Source: Bifidobacterium [indicum] DSM 20214 = LMG 11587 (GTDB lineage: Bacteria > Actinomycetota > Actinomycetes > Actinomycetales > Bifidobacteriaceae). Taken from it: 64,000 nucleotides of DNA. Position numbers and translations under genes: made by a program. Location of the stretch: positions 992,001 through 1,056,000 of the forward strand of contig NZ_CP006018.1 of the NCBI RefSeq assembly GCF_000706765.1, written 5' to 3'. This document shows positions 1 through 8,203 of the stretch, piece by piece. The notes beneath the pieces were generated by a model. That model searched no databases, was not told the DNA's origin, and saw only the letters and a list, made by a program, of their open reading frames with translations. Numbering within the stretch: the stretch's first letter is position 1; each line of letters starts with the position of its first letter.

Positions 1-562
1 TGATGGACCTGTTGGTCAGCATCAGGCCCACTGTGCGGCCCACGGTCAGCCCCCTACCCAGAACACAGACCTCCTTGCCGTTCAGATCGATCCCATGATG
101 GTCGAGGAGCCAGAGTATCCCGCGCGGGGTGCACGGGAGGGGGGTATTCACCTTCCCATCAGTGTGCAGTACGAGCTGTCCGAGGTTGTACGGGTGCATC
201 CCATCGGCATCCTTGCCCGGATCGATCTCTTCGATGATGGCGGTTGGGTCCACCCCCTTAGGCAGGGGAAGCTGCACGATGTAACCGGTGCAGTCGGGAT
301 TCGCATTCAGCGAGCGCACCGCCTCAACAATCCGATCGAAGCCGGCATCTCCCGGCAGGTCCACCCGGATGGACCTTATGCCCACTTCCTGGCAGTCCTT
401 GTGTTTACCTTCGACGTACTTCACCGAGCCAGGGTCGTTCCCCACCAGGATGGTTCCCAGGCCTGGACGCGACCCTTGGGCCGCCAGACGTTCCACCCGC
501 TGACGCAGGTCCTCCTTGACCTGTGCGGCCGCCGCCTTACCATCCAGTCTCAACGCCGTCAA
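1..562 (-). CDS. folD: Methylenetetrahydrofolate dehydrogenase/cyclohydrolase FolD (5' part; runs off the window)
   Basis: The minus-strand reading frame is open to the window edge and encodes the N-terminal ~187 residues of FolD, the cytosolic bifunctional enzyme that interconverts methylene-, methenyl- and formyl-tetrahydrofolate. Visible family features are the substrate-site stretch YVEGKHKDCQEVGI, the conserved GYIVQLPLPKG block and, close to the edge, the VLGRGLTVGR nucleotide-binding start. The start is taken as TTG at 562, because a GGGAG ribosome-binding site lies 7-8 bases upstream and the protein then begins M-T-A-L-R-L-D-G-K, as expected for the family. No ATG in this frame gives a better fit. 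The C-terminal third lies outside the window. The gene diverges from the metal transporter genes that follow. Confidence 0.93.
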   Translation of the reverse strand, partial: MTALRLDGKAAAAQVKEDLRQRVERLAAQGSRPGLGTILVGNDPGSVKYVEGKHKDCQEVGIRSIRVDLPGDAGFDRIVEAVRSLNANPDCTGYIVQLPLPKGVDPTAIIEEIDPGKDADGMHPYNLGQLVLHTDGKVNTPLPCTPRGILWLLDHHGIDLNGKEVCVLGRGLTVGRTVGLMLTNRSI

Positions 563-836
563 AGCCCGACTCCCTCTCGTGTCCAGCCCCTTCCTCCACA
601 TGGGTCAGGGGTTCCGATTCCACAGGGCGGCCTTGGACCGCCTGGTGTATGGAGGACCAGCCTAGTACCCTGCCCCCACCTGCCTTTCGGCACTTCCATA
701 AAGCGGGCACCACAGTGCACTATCGGAATTCGAATCGCACCCGTCCGGCCCACCTAACCTTCGTCGCCGGACGATTTATCGGCGCCTCGGTCATGCCTTC
801 TGAATTCGGATGAGGTAAAGTCCCGGACGGCATCCA

Positions 837-857
837 TAATGAGAACAATGCTCATTA
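837..857. promoter_or_regulatory. Zur/Fur-type operator palindrome upstream of the zinc ABC genes
   Basis: A perfect inverted repeat has arms TAATGAG (837-843) and CTCATTA (851-857) around a 7-base spacer. The size, the AT-rich arms and the TGA/TCA-type core resemble Zur (FUR family) operators of Actinobacteria. It lies about 60 bases before the start of a Znu-type ABC transporter, where zinc-repressed operators are expected. The rest of 563-919, between the divergent folD and ABC genes, shows no gene. The regulator protein is not in this window, so assignment to Zur rather than a manganese regulator is inference. Confidence 0.7.
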
Positions 858-919
858 AGCTTCGATCGCCCATCACGATTCGAACAACCGGTCGGAGACA
901 GTATGCCAGGGAGGAAGAT

Positions 920-1819
920 ATGCGCAAACCCGCGAGCGATGATGTCTGCATCCGTTTTGACCACGCCTCCGTCGAGCGCTCGGGCAGACTGATCTGGTCG
1001 GATGGCACCTTTTCCATACCCGGCGGCTCGGTGACCGCCATCGTGGGCACCAATGGAACCGGCAAGACCACGATGATGAAGACCGAGCTGGGCCTCCTTC
1101 CCCTTTCGAACGGCAGGGTCGAGGTTCTCGGGCAACCGGCAGGGCAGGCCAATGACCGAATCGGGTACGTCCCCCAGAGCTACACCTCTGACATCGATTC
1201 CAACCTCACCGCCGAGCAATCCGTACTCCTGGGACTGACGGGGACCCGTTTCGGCATCCACCCGGTAAACAGGCAGGACAAGGAACGTGCAGCCGGGGCC
1301 ATGCGCTTCGTCGGAGTGGAGGACAGGGCCCACGCCCGTCTCTCCCAATTGTCGGGCGGATTGCGACAGCGCGTGGCCATCGCCCAGGCGCTGGTCTGCA
1401 ACCCCAAACTCCTCATGTTGGACGAGCCCTTGGCCAACCTCGATCTGGCAAGCCAAAGGGCCACCGTGCACCTCCTGGCTCAACTCAACCGACAACTCGG
1501 CATGACCATCCAGGTGGTGGCCCATGATCTGAACATGCTTCTGCCCATCCTGACCGGAGCCGTCTACCTACTCGATGGGCATCCCCACTACGCCCGGATG
1601 GACGATGTTCTGGACTCGGACCTCCTGACCCACCTCTACGGGACCAAGGTAGAGGTGGTCACCACACCCCAGGGTGACATGTTCGTGGCCCCGGATACGG
1701 ATGTATCAGACGGGGTGGCACATGACCGGTTCAAGACAACCGAAATGGTCGATCTCCACCCCCGGCACCCCGAGGCCGGGGAAGCATACGAAAATCCGAC
1801 CGCAAACCAGCAGGACTGA
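920..1819 (+). CDS. Zinc/manganese-type ABC transporter ATP-binding protein
   Basis: 299-residue ATPase of the metal-importer (ZnuC/MntB) family that would energise uptake of Zn2+ or Mn2+ through the permease encoded next door. Walker A is GTNGTGKTT (residues 43-51), the signature LSGGLRQR begins near residue 144, and Walker B LLMLDEP is near 164-170. ATG 920 is chosen because GGAGG lies just upstream (CAGGGAGGAAGAT-ATG); a longer in-frame ORF from 839 has no such site and would put the operator inside the gene. Sixteen bases separate it from the permease gene, so they are one operon. The solute-binding protein normally found with such genes is absent here and must be encoded elsewhere. The Zur-like box upstream favours zinc over manganese. 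Confidence 0.9.
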   Translation: MRKPASDDVCIRFDHASVERSGRLIWSDGTFSIPGGSVTAIVGTNGTGKTTMMKTELGLLPLSNGRVEVLGQPAGQANDRIGYVPQSYTSDIDSNLTAEQSVLLGLTGTRFGIHPVNRQDKERAAGAMRFVGVEDRAHARLSQLSGGLRQRVAIAQALVCNPKLLMLDEPLANLDLASQRATVHLLAQLNRQLGMTIQVVAHDLNMLLPILTGAVYLLDGHPHYARMDDVLDSDLLTHLYGTKVEVVTTPQGDMFVAPDTDVSDGVAHDRFKTTEMVDLHPRHPEAGEAYENPTANQQD

Positions 1820-1835
1820 GACAGGGAGGAGTTTC

Positions 1836-2663
1836 ATGAACATGAGCATCATCGACCCGCATTGGATGGACACCCTGACGGCGCCCTTCATGGTCCACGC
1901 TTTTATGGCCGGGCTCTTCATCTCCATCGCCGCAGGGGCCATGGGATACTTCACCATCGCACGTCATTCCACCTTCGCGGCCCACGCCCTGGCCCATATC
2001 GGCCTTCCAGGCGCCACCGGAGCCGTGCTCCTTGGAATTCCCGTCTCCGCCGGGCTTGGACTCTTCGCCCTCGGCGGTGCCCTGGTCATCGGGGCCCTGG
2101 GCAAAAAAGCCTCCCAACGCGAGATTGCCACCGGTACCGTCCTGGCCTTCGCCACAGGCCTGGGACTCTTCTTCGCCAGAATGTCCAGCTCGGCCTCACA
2201 ACAGATGCAGTCCATCCTCTTCGGATCCATCCTGACCATCACCAAGGGCCAGGTCATCGGTTTCCTGATATTCGACCTGGTCCTTCTCACCGTCCTGGCC
2301 GTGATCTACAGACCCCTCCTCTTCAGCTCCCTGGACGAGCAGGTGGCCCAGGCCAGAGGGGTACCGATTGGGCTCATGAACCTGGTCTTCATGGCCATCA
2401 TGGCCGGAGTCATCACCATTGCGGTCCCTGCGGTCGGGACCCTGCTGATTTTTGCGCTGGTCATCACCCCCGCCGCCACCGCCAACATCTTCGCCGCATC
2501 GCCTCTCAGGTCCATGCTGCTCTCGGGGCTTATCTGCCTGGTATCGATCTGGGGCGGCCTGGTTCTCTCGGCCATGTTCCCGGCTCCACCCAGCTTCATC
2601 ATCGTGACCATTTCCACCCTCTTCTGGGCCCTGGGCAAGGGGTGGGAAGCCATCAGCCGCTAA
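1836..2663 (+). CDS. Zinc/manganese-type ABC transporter permease (ABC-3 family)
   Basis: 275-residue polytopic membrane protein of the ABC-3 family (ZnuB/MntC-like) with about seven to eight hydrophobic segments. The family's conserved regions are visible: the early HSTFAAHALAHIGLPGA stretch and the DEQVAQARGVP segment followed by an A-V-G-T-L-L membrane motif. ATG 1836 has a close upstream site (GGGAGGAGTTTC) and follows the ATPase gene by 16 bases. It should form the membrane channel dimer driven by the upstream ATPase. The operon seems to end here: the next gene, ispF, is convergent and its stop is 65 bases away. Confidence 0.9.
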   Translation: MNMSIIDPHWMDTLTAPFMVHAFMAGLFISIAAGAMGYFTIARHSTFAAHALAHIGLPGATGAVLLGIPVSAGLGLFALGGALVIGALGKKASQREIATGTVLAFATGLGLFFARMSSSASQQMQSILFGSILTITKGQVIGFLIFDLVLLTVLAVIYRPLLFSSLDEQVAQARGVPIGLMNLVFMAIMAGVITIAVPAVGTLLIFALVITPAATANIFAASPLRSMLLSGLICLVSIWGGLVLSAMFPAPPSFIIVTISTLFWALGKGWEAISR

Positions 2664-2728
2664 GGGCAAGGCACACGAATCCGATCAACACCAGCGCAGG
2701 AATCTTCCCGAGCGTTCGGAACAGGGAA

Positions 2729-3259
2729 TCAGACCGCCTCTCGGCGGCGCACCAAGGCGGTCGCCATGGCAGCGACCCCTTCACCGCTACCGGTGAATCC
2801 CAGTCCGTCCGTCGTGGTGGCCGTCAGGGAAACCGGCGCCCCCAGAGCCCGGCTCATGGCCTCCTGGGCCTGGTCACGGCGCGCGGACAGGCGCGGGGCG
2901 CGAGCAACCACGACCACCGAGGCATTTATCAGGGACCAACCATGTTCGCGGAGAAAATCTGCCGTCCAGCGCAGCATTTCGGCACCATGCATGCCTGCGC
3001 CTTTGGATTGCGGACCCTGACCGAAATGAGAACCGATATCGCCCAGGTGTGATGCCGACAGCATGGCATCGATCAGCGCATGGACGGCAACGTCACCATC
3101 GGAGTCACCCGCAATGCCCGGCGTGCCATCATCCCACTGCAGGCAGGCCAGCCATAGGGGGCGTCTTTCGCCGGAATCGGCGAACCTGTGGGCATCGAAA
3201 CCTATGCCGGTCGATACATCCGGAATCATCCGATCCGGGTCCTCCCCTGCGGACGGCAT
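2729..3259 (-). CDS. ispF: 2-C-methyl-D-erythritol 2,4-cyclodiphosphate synthase IspF
   Basis: 176-residue enzyme of the non-mevalonate isoprenoid pathway, converting CDP-methylerythritol 2-phosphate to the 2,4-cyclodiphosphate. The metal ligands of the family are present: D22 and H24 in G-F-D-A-H-R-F and H60 in D-V-A-V-H-A-L. The C-terminal TTTDGLGFTGSGEG motif is intact. The usual length is about 160 residues, so the first ten residues may be surplus; Met11 is an alternative start. It begins 5 bases after the carD stop and is probably co-transcribed and translationally coupled with carD. The carD-ispF order is a known actinobacterial arrangement, but the ispD gene often found between them is missing here. 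Confidence 0.95.
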   Translation of the reverse strand: MPSAGEDPDRMIPDVSTGIGFDAHRFADSGERRPLWLACLQWDDGTPGIAGDSDGDVAVHALIDAMLSASHLGDIGSHFGQGPQSKGAGMHGAEMLRWTADFLREHGWSLINASVVVVARAPRLSARRDQAQEAMSRALGAPVSLTATTTDGLGFTGSGEGVAAMATALVRRREAV

Positions 3260-3264
3260 GGCGG

Positions 3265-3879
3265 TTACCGCTTCGTCTTGGCCTTAGTCTTGGCCTTGCT
3301 GGCCTCCTCGGCCACCCGTGCCAGGGTCTGGGATGCAGGCTCCTTGGGGGACTTGCTATGGTGCTTCTCGTCGCCAGGCTGGGGTTGGGCATAGCCCAGG
3401 TTGACGTCGAGAAGACGCTGGGCCTCATCCTCATCAAGCTTCTCGGAAAGGGCTATCTCGGAGGTAAGAATCTTCCTGGCCTTGATCAGCATCCGCTTCT
3501 CTCCTGCGGAAAGCCCGTGCTCGTCCACATCACGCTGGGAGAGGTCACGTACCACTTCGGCGATCTTGTTGACCTCACCGGTGGCGATCTTCTCGACGTT
3601 CAGCTTGTAACGGCGCGACCAGTTCATCTCCTTTTCCTCAACGACTGGCGTGCGAAGGATCTCGAAGACCTTGGCCACTTCCTTGGCGTCGACAATGTCC
3701 CTGACACCGACCTTCTTGGCGTTATCGATGGGAACGTTGATGACCAGGCCGTCTGAGGAGAGGACGGTGAGCTGGAGGTACTCCCGGGTGATGCCCTTGA
3801 CCGTCCGTTCGGTGATGGCATCGACCCTGGCGGCTCCATGACGCGGATAGACGACCATATCACCGACGCTGTAACCCAT
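3265..3879 (-). CDS. carD: CarD-family RNA polymerase-binding transcription regulator
   Basis: 204-residue CarD/CdnL-type protein, which binds the RNA polymerase beta subunit and stabilises open complexes at promoters such as those of rRNA genes. The N-terminal RNAP-interaction domain begins M-G-Y-S-V-G-D-M-V-V-Y-P-R-H-G, and the helical DNA-binding domain follows (E-K-E-M-N-W-S-R-R-Y-K, then L-S-A-G-E-K-R-M-L). The last ~35 residues form a Lys/Ala/Pro-rich tail that is longer than in mycobacterial CarD (about 162 residues). The start is supported by GGAGGA a few bases upstream. It is divergent from a two-component operon, with 265 bases between them. Confidence 0.95.
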   Translation of the reverse strand: MGYSVGDMVVYPRHGAARVDAITERTVKGITREYLQLTVLSSDGLVINVPIDNAKKVGVRDIVDAKEVAKVFEILRTPVVEEKEMNWSRRYKLNVEKIATGEVNKIAEVVRDLSQRDVDEHGLSAGEKRMLIKARKILTSEIALSEKLDEDEAQRLLDVNLGYAQPQPGDEKHHSKSPKEPASQTLARVAEEASKAKTKAKTKR

Positions 3880-4144
3880 GTATCCTCCAGGACGAGTCTA
3901 TAAAGTACCATGTAATATTGTCATTTGGCGTGGACTTGCGGGCATGGCATATCGGCTCTTCCTGTGGTTGGCAGGAATCTGCGGAAGGTGCGGGGCCTGC
4001 ACAGTATTCGCCCAGGCAGAGGCTTCCCCAATGCCTTGGTGCGACTATCCTTGTAAGTACGCGTGTGAAGGAAGAACCGGGACCGCCTCGATAGGAGCGG
4101 GTATCCGCCTTGTGAAATACAAGAGACCGAAAACAGAGGTAGGC

Positions 4145-4876
4145 ATGATCAGAAACACAAGCCGCTACACAACACCCAGCACCATCCTGGTGGTCGAGGA
4201 TGAGCCGACCCTGGCTACGGCCATCGCCCAGCGCATCACCGCCGAAGGATGGACCGCCCGTGTTGCCTCTGATGGGGCCAGTGCCGTCCAGGCGGCTTCG
4301 CAGATCAAACCCGACCTGGTCATCATGGACATCATGCTGCCGATCATGGATGGCCTGGAGGCCACCAAACGAATCGTGGCCGAGCGTCCGGTCCCGGTCC
4401 TGATTCTGACCGCCCGTGATGACGAAGCGGACAAGGTCATCGGTCTGGGCGCCGGGGCCGATGATTACATGACCAAGCCTTTCTCCATGCGCGAGCTGAT
4501 CGCCCGCTGCAAGGCCCTCCTGCGTCGGGTCGAGCGGGCCAAGGTCATCGCCAAGAACTCCGAGAACGAGAAGGTCCTGGACTTCGGCAGCCTGGTCATC
4601 GATCCGGCACAACGCATCGTCAACCTCGACGGGGAGCAGGTCCACCTGACCCCGACCGAATTCGACCTCCTGGCCACCTTGGCCCGTAAGCCCAAGTCCG
4701 TCCTGACCAGGGAGAAGCTCCTGGAAGAGGTCTGGGACTGGGTCGATGCCTCCGGCACCAGGACCGTGGATTCCCACGTCAAGGCCCTCCGCCACAAGCT
4801 GGGATCCCAGATGATCCGCACCGTACACGGAGTGGGCTACGCCTTCGAGCCGCCGGAGGATGGCCAGAAGGACTAG
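4145..4876 (+). CDS. OmpR/PhoB-family response regulator (PhoP/RegX3-like)
   Basis: 243-residue DNA-binding response regulator. The receiver domain (about 13-125) has the acidic pair E18/D19, phospho-acceptor D62 in L-V-I-M-D-I-M-L-P and K111 in M-T-K-P-F. The C-terminal winged helix (about 145-236) carries the family's LTPTEFDLL and TVDSHVKALRHKLG stretches. ATG 4145 follows GAGGTAGGC; an upstream in-frame extension has no ribosome-binding site. The partner kinase gene follows after a 91-base gap. In Streptomyces, phoP/phoR lie beside carD and ispF, so the neighbourhood suggests a phosphate-type PhoP/PhoR or RegX3/SenX3 pair. That identity is inference; no phoU or pst genes are in view. Confidence 0.9.
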   Translation: MIRNTSRYTTPSTILVVEDEPTLATAIAQRITAEGWTARVASDGASAVQAASQIKPDLVIMDIMLPIMDGLEATKRIVAERPVPVLILTARDDEADKVIGLGAGADDYMTKPFSMRELIARCKALLRRVERAKVIAKNSENEKVLDFGSLVIDPAQRIVNLDGEQVHLTPTEFDLLATLARKPKSVLTREKLLEEVWDWVDASGTRTVDSHVKALRHKLGSQMIRTVHGVGYAFEPPEDGQKD

Positions 4877-4911
4877 CCGCGGTATATGCTGTGAGACGGT
4901 AACTGGAAGCT

Positions 4912-4949
4912 GTGGACCCGGGTCCCCGAGCGGGATGGCCCGGGTCCAC
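4912..4949 (+). other. Strong hairpin between the response-regulator and kinase genes
   Basis: An 11-bp perfect inverted repeat has arms GTGGACCCGGG (4912-4922) and CCCGGGTCCAC (4939-4949) around a 16-base loop that itself contains a CCCG/CGGG pair. It lies between the regulator stop and the kinase ribosome-binding site (GGGAG at about 4958). It has no T-run, so it is unlikely to be a simple intrinsic terminator. It could stabilise the upstream mRNA or lower kinase expression relative to the regulator. Confidence 0.6.
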
Positions 4950-4967
4950 GCATGTAAGGGAGCAGGT

Positions 4968-6047
4968 ATGACAGACAGGAAGACCCGGCGTACCGGTTCA
5001 TCGCTGCGGGACAGGGTTGACCGCGAGCGCCCCATCGGCAGTTTCGCCTCATTGAAGGTGGAACTGAGCGTCCTGATCATCATTTCGACCGCCATCGCCT
5101 TCGTCATGGCCTGGTTCCTGCTCAAGATGAAGTGGAGCGGATGGATTGCCATGCCCCTGACCCTGATTGTGGCGCTGGGCATCACCTACTTCTTCTCCCG
5201 CGGGCTGACGGCCCCCCTGCGGCAGATGCGGGACGCGGCCGAGGCCATGGCCGCCGGCGACTACACGGTCCGGGTCCATGCCAGCGCCTCCAGCCGTGAC
5301 GAGGTCGGGCTTCTGGCCGTATCCTTCAACGAGATGGCCGAGGAACTCCAGCATGCCGACCAGATGCGGCGGGACATGGTGGCAAACGTCAGCCATGAGC
5401 TCCGGACCCCGGTCTCGGCACTCCAGGCCATGGTGGAGAACATGGCAGACGGGGTGACCGAACCGACACCGGCCAACCTGGAGGGAATCCTCGACCAGGC
5501 CCACCGTCTTTCCGACCTGATCGCCTTCCTTCTTGACCTTTCACGGATGGAGGCCGGGGCGGCCAGCCTGCAGATCGAGAACTTCGACTTTGCCGACTTC
5601 ATCGATGAGACCGTTGAACCTCTGATTATCGCCGATGCCGGGCATGCCCACGACATCCAGGTGGATTTAGAGGAGGGAATCACCATGGAAGGCGACCAGG
5701 ACCGACTCCGCCAGCTCTTCACCAACATCATATCGAACGCCCTGAAGCACTCGGCCGACGGGACCACTGTCCTGGTGCAGGCCCATGAAGATCGCGAGAA
5801 CGGGAACGTGGTAGCCAACGTGATCAACTTCGGATCACAGATACCACCCGAGGCCCGCACGGACATCTTCCGACGGTTCGTCAAGGGGAAGGCAGGCCCG
5901 GGAACCGAATCAGGAGGAACCGGCCTGGGTCTTTCCATCGCGCGGTGGGCGGCCCAGCTCCACGGCGGTCAGGTGCAGGTGGTGGATGACCCGAGAGGGG
6001 TCGATTTCGAAATCACCCTGCCCAAGTACCACATCGAGCAGGACTAG
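4968..6047 (+). CDS. Membrane sensor histidine kinase (PhoR-like)
   Basis: 359-residue kinase that would phosphorylate the response regulator encoded just upstream. Two membrane segments (about 31-52 and 58-76) flank almost no external domain; a HAMP region (about 77-130), a HisKA domain with phospho-acceptor His143 in V-S-H-E-L-R-T-P, and a HATPase_c domain follow (N box near H-S-A-D-G, G box G-G-T-G-L-G-L-S-I-A). The very short loop between the two membrane helices means the signal is probably sensed in the membrane or through another protein, as for SenX3/PhoR-type kinases that work with the phosphate transporter. ATG 4968 has GGGAG upstream. The specific signal is not visible from sequence. 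Confidence 0.9.
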   Translation: MTDRKTRRTGSSLRDRVDRERPIGSFASLKVELSVLIIISTAIAFVMAWFLLKMKWSGWIAMPLTLIVALGITYFFSRGLTAPLRQMRDAAEAMAAGDYTVRVHASASSRDEVGLLAVSFNEMAEELQHADQMRRDMVANVSHELRTPVSALQAMVENMADGVTEPTPANLEGILDQAHRLSDLIAFLLDLSRMEAGAASLQIENFDFADFIDETVEPLIIADAGHAHDIQVDLEEGITMEGDQDRLRQLFTNIISNALKHSADGTTVLVQAHEDRENGNVVANVINFGSQIPPEARTDIFRRFVKGKAGPGTESGGTGLGLSIARWAAQLHGGQVQVVDDPRGVDFEITLPKYHIEQD

Positions 6048-6115
6048 AACGAGCAGTCCCCCTCCTCCGCCCGGTCCGACGGCAGGAAGGACACCTCCCC
6101 ATCCGACTCGCCACA

Positions 6116-6145
6116 TTGACGCGGCCCCCCATCTCGACACATAAT
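6116..6145 (+). promoter_or_regulatory. Sigma70-type promoter of umuDC
   Basis: A -35 element TTGACG (6116-6121) and a -10 element CATAAT (6140-6145) are separated by 18 bases. The LexA box starts five bases after the -10 element, so repressor binding would cover the transcription start. This is the only convincing promoter between the kinase stop (6047) and umuD. Confidence 0.75.
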
Positions 6146-6149
6146 GGAG

Positions 6150-6165
6150 TCGAACATTTGTTCGA
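6150..6165. promoter_or_regulatory. LexA (SOS) box
   Basis: The palindrome TCGAACATTTGTTCGA matches the Gram-positive/actinobacterial LexA consensus CGAAC-N4-GTTCG perfectly, with one extra matching base on each side. It sits directly downstream of the -10 element and 24 bases before the umuD start. Repression by LexA and induction by DNA damage are therefore expected. Confidence 0.92.
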
Positions 6166-6189
6166 TTGCATATGAGTCGAGGTGCGTTC

Positions 6190-6846
6190 ATGTCCAGGTC
6201 ATCCAGCCCGTCCCGCCTGTCGAGCACGCTACTTGCAGGGGCCTGTAAGGTCGACGCCCTGTCCTCCTTCGGCGGCCGCCCCATCCCGGTACCCGTGGCC
6301 CTTGAAGCCGTCCATGCCGGCTTTCCCTCGGTGGCGCAGGACTATTTCAACGGGGACTTCAGCTTCGACCAGAACGTCATCATCCACCCCAGTTCCACCT
6401 ACATCATCCACGTAGCAGGCGAATCCATGACCGGGGCCGGCATCTTCGACGGGGATCTCCTGGTGGTGGACAGATCCCTGGAGCCTCGCCAGGACGATAT
6501 CGTCATCGCCATCCTCGATGACGAAATGCTGGTCAAACGCCTGGTCCGGCAGGACGGACACACCATCCTCCACGCCGAGAACCCCTCCTATCCCGATTTC
6601 ATCCCCCAGGACGGTGAGTGCCTGGTCATCTGGGGGGTGGTTACCGGCAATTACCACTGGCAGCGGATAGATTCAACCGGAGGGTTCGATACCCATCCCC
6701 TCCCCCAGGTCACCTATCCAGGCAGGCAGGAATCGCCTATGGGGCAGGAGGGCCGGACCACCTCCGAACAGCAGGGCACGACCAAGAGGAAGACCAGCCA
6801 CTTCCAGCCCGCCTATCCCACCGCCGAGTGGGGGCACCATGCCTGA
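6190..6846 (+). CDS. umuD: UmuD-type S24 self-cleaving protein of error-prone polymerase V
   Basis: 218-residue UmuD homologue, the self-cleaving partner of the UmuC polymerase in SOS mutagenesis. The cleavage region V-H-A-G-F-P-S (about 41-47) corresponds to C-G-F-P-S of E. coli UmuD, putting the scissile bond at A43-G44. The Ser/Lys dyad is Ser79 (A-G-E-S-M) and Lys116 (M-L-V-K-R-L). ATG 6190 has GAGGTG five bases upstream; two earlier in-frame starts overlap the LexA box region and have no ribosome-binding site. E. coli UmuD is 139 residues; this one has an extra ~55-residue polar, low-complexity tail after the conserved domain (G-N-Y-H-W-Q onward). The last eight bases overlap umuC. Confidence 0.9.
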   Translation: MSRSSSPSRLSSTLLAGACKVDALSSFGGRPIPVPVALEAVHAGFPSVAQDYFNGDFSFDQNVIIHPSSTYIIHVAGESMTGAGIFDGDLLVVDRSLEPRQDDIVIAILDDEMLVKRLVRQDGHTILHAENPSYPDFIPQDGECLVIWGVVTGNYHWQRIDSTGGFDTHPLPQVTYPGRQESPMGQEGRTTSEQQGTTKRKTSHFQPAYPTAEWGHHA

Positions 6847-8203
6847 GCAACAGAACGACCGCCCCTCGGCAATCCAGGGAGAAGAGGCCGCCCTGACACC
6901 ACGAGTGGTTCTGGCGGACGCCAATTCCTTCTATGCCTCCTGCGAGAAGGTCTTCGACCCCTCCCTGGAGGGCCGGCCTGTGGTGGTGCTTTCCAATAAT
7001 GACGGTTGCGTGGTGGCCCGGAACCGGGAGGCCAAGCAGCTGGGCATCGCCAACGGGACCCCCTGGTTCAAAATCCGCGACCAGGCCACACACGACGGAG
7101 TGGTCGCGCGGAGTTCCAACTATGAGCTCTACGCCAGCCTCTCCCAGCGCATGATGGGGGTCATGGCCCGGTTTCTGCCCAACCAGGAGATATACTCCAT
7201 CGACGAGTGCTTCATGACCAGCATCTGGAACGATCAGCGGACCGGTCAAATCTGCCGGGACCTGCATGACGCGGTCCTGCGGTCGACCGGCATACCCGTC
7301 AGCGTGGGGGTGGCTCCCACCAAGACCCTGGCCAAGGTTGCCAACCACTGGGCCAAGACCCATCCCAGCATTGATGGTGTGACCCTCTGGGACCAGATCG
7401 AGGCCGAGTATGGGGACCGTGCCCTGGCCTCCGTCCCCATCGATCAGGTCTGGGGAGTGGGGCACAAACTGACCAGGAAGCTGATGAGCATGGGAATCGT
7501 CACCGCCTTGGATCTGCGCGATGCCGACCCGGTCTTGATCAGACGACGATTCTCCGTCATGGTCCAGCGCACGGCACTGGAACTGCGCGGGACGGCCTGC
7601 ATCGAGGACGGTGCTGATGCCAACAAGGGTATACGGACCGATCAGATCCTGTGCTCGCGGATGTTCTCGCACCCGGTGGAGGGATACACGTCGCTGGCCC
7701 AGGCCCTGAGCATATACGCCCAGAAAGCCTGCCACAGGCTGCACCGGCAACACAGCCTCTGCTCCAAGGTGAAGGTGTTCTGCTCGACCAGCCCCTACGC
7801 CCCCCAGCAGTTCTCAGCAATCAGCAGGACCGTCGACCTGGAGGATCCCAGTGACGACCCCCTGGTCATCTCCAGGGCCGCCAGCCAGGCCATCAAGGGG
7901 CACGTGGACCCCCATGCCCATTACATCAGGGCCGGCGTGGTTCTTCTGGAGCTGAGTGATGCCAGAAGTTTCCAAACACTGGAAGGGTTGGACGCAGCCC
8001 GTGACACCCATGAATTGGGAGATATCCTGGAAGCAGCCTCGCAGCGCTTCGGACCCTTCCGGGTAGGGGTCGGCTACGGAGGCATCCGGGGTCGTGGCCG
8101 CCACGATGATGATGCCGGAGCCACCTGGTCCATGAACCGTCGCATCCTCTCCCCCAGATCCACCACCAGGTGGGATGAAATGGCCGTGGCCTACGCCCGC
8201 TGA
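6839..8203 (+). CDS. umuC: UmuC-type Y-family DNA polymerase V catalytic subunit
   Basis: 454-residue translesion polymerase. Catalytic acidic residues are D27 ([12 protein letters not shown]) and D122-E123 (Y-S-I-D-E-C-F). UmuC-type landmarks are [30 protein letters not shown] and the C-terminal [11 protein letters not shown] stretch of the UmuC-specific DUF4113 tail. The first ~20 residues are an unconserved extension. The start overlaps umuD, indicating translational coupling and control by the LexA box upstream. Its 3' end overlaps the convergent comF gene by 13 bases. UmuDC is not universal in bifidobacteria, so this operon may be an acquired SOS module, although its base composition looks like that of its neighbours. 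Confidence 0.93.
   Translation: MPEQQNDRPSAIQGEEAALTPRVVLADANSFYASCEKVFDPSLEGRPVVVLSNNDGCVVARNREAKQLGIANGTPWFKIRDQATHDGVVARSSNYELYASLSQRMMGVMARFLPNQEIYSIDECFMTSIWNDQRTGQICRDLHDAVLRSTGIPVSVGVAPTKTLAKVANHWAKTHPSIDGVTLWDQIEAEYGDRALASVPIDQVWGVGHKLTRKLMSMGIVTALDLRDADPVLIRRRFSVMVQRTALELRGTACIEDGADANKGIRTDQILCSRMFSHPVEGYTSLAQALSIYAQKACHRLHRQHSLCSKVKVFCSTSPYAPQQFSAISRTVDLEDPSDDPLVISRAASQAIKGHVDPHAHYIRAGVVLLELSDARSFQTLEGLDAARDTHELGDILEAASQRFGPFRVGVGYGGIRGRGRHDDDAGATWSMNRRILSPRSTTRWDEMAVAYAR

Noticed and set aside
95-757. 220-codon plus-strand ORF
   Set aside because: It lies opposite folD, has no ribosome-binding site and shows no family features; it is a codon-bias shadow.
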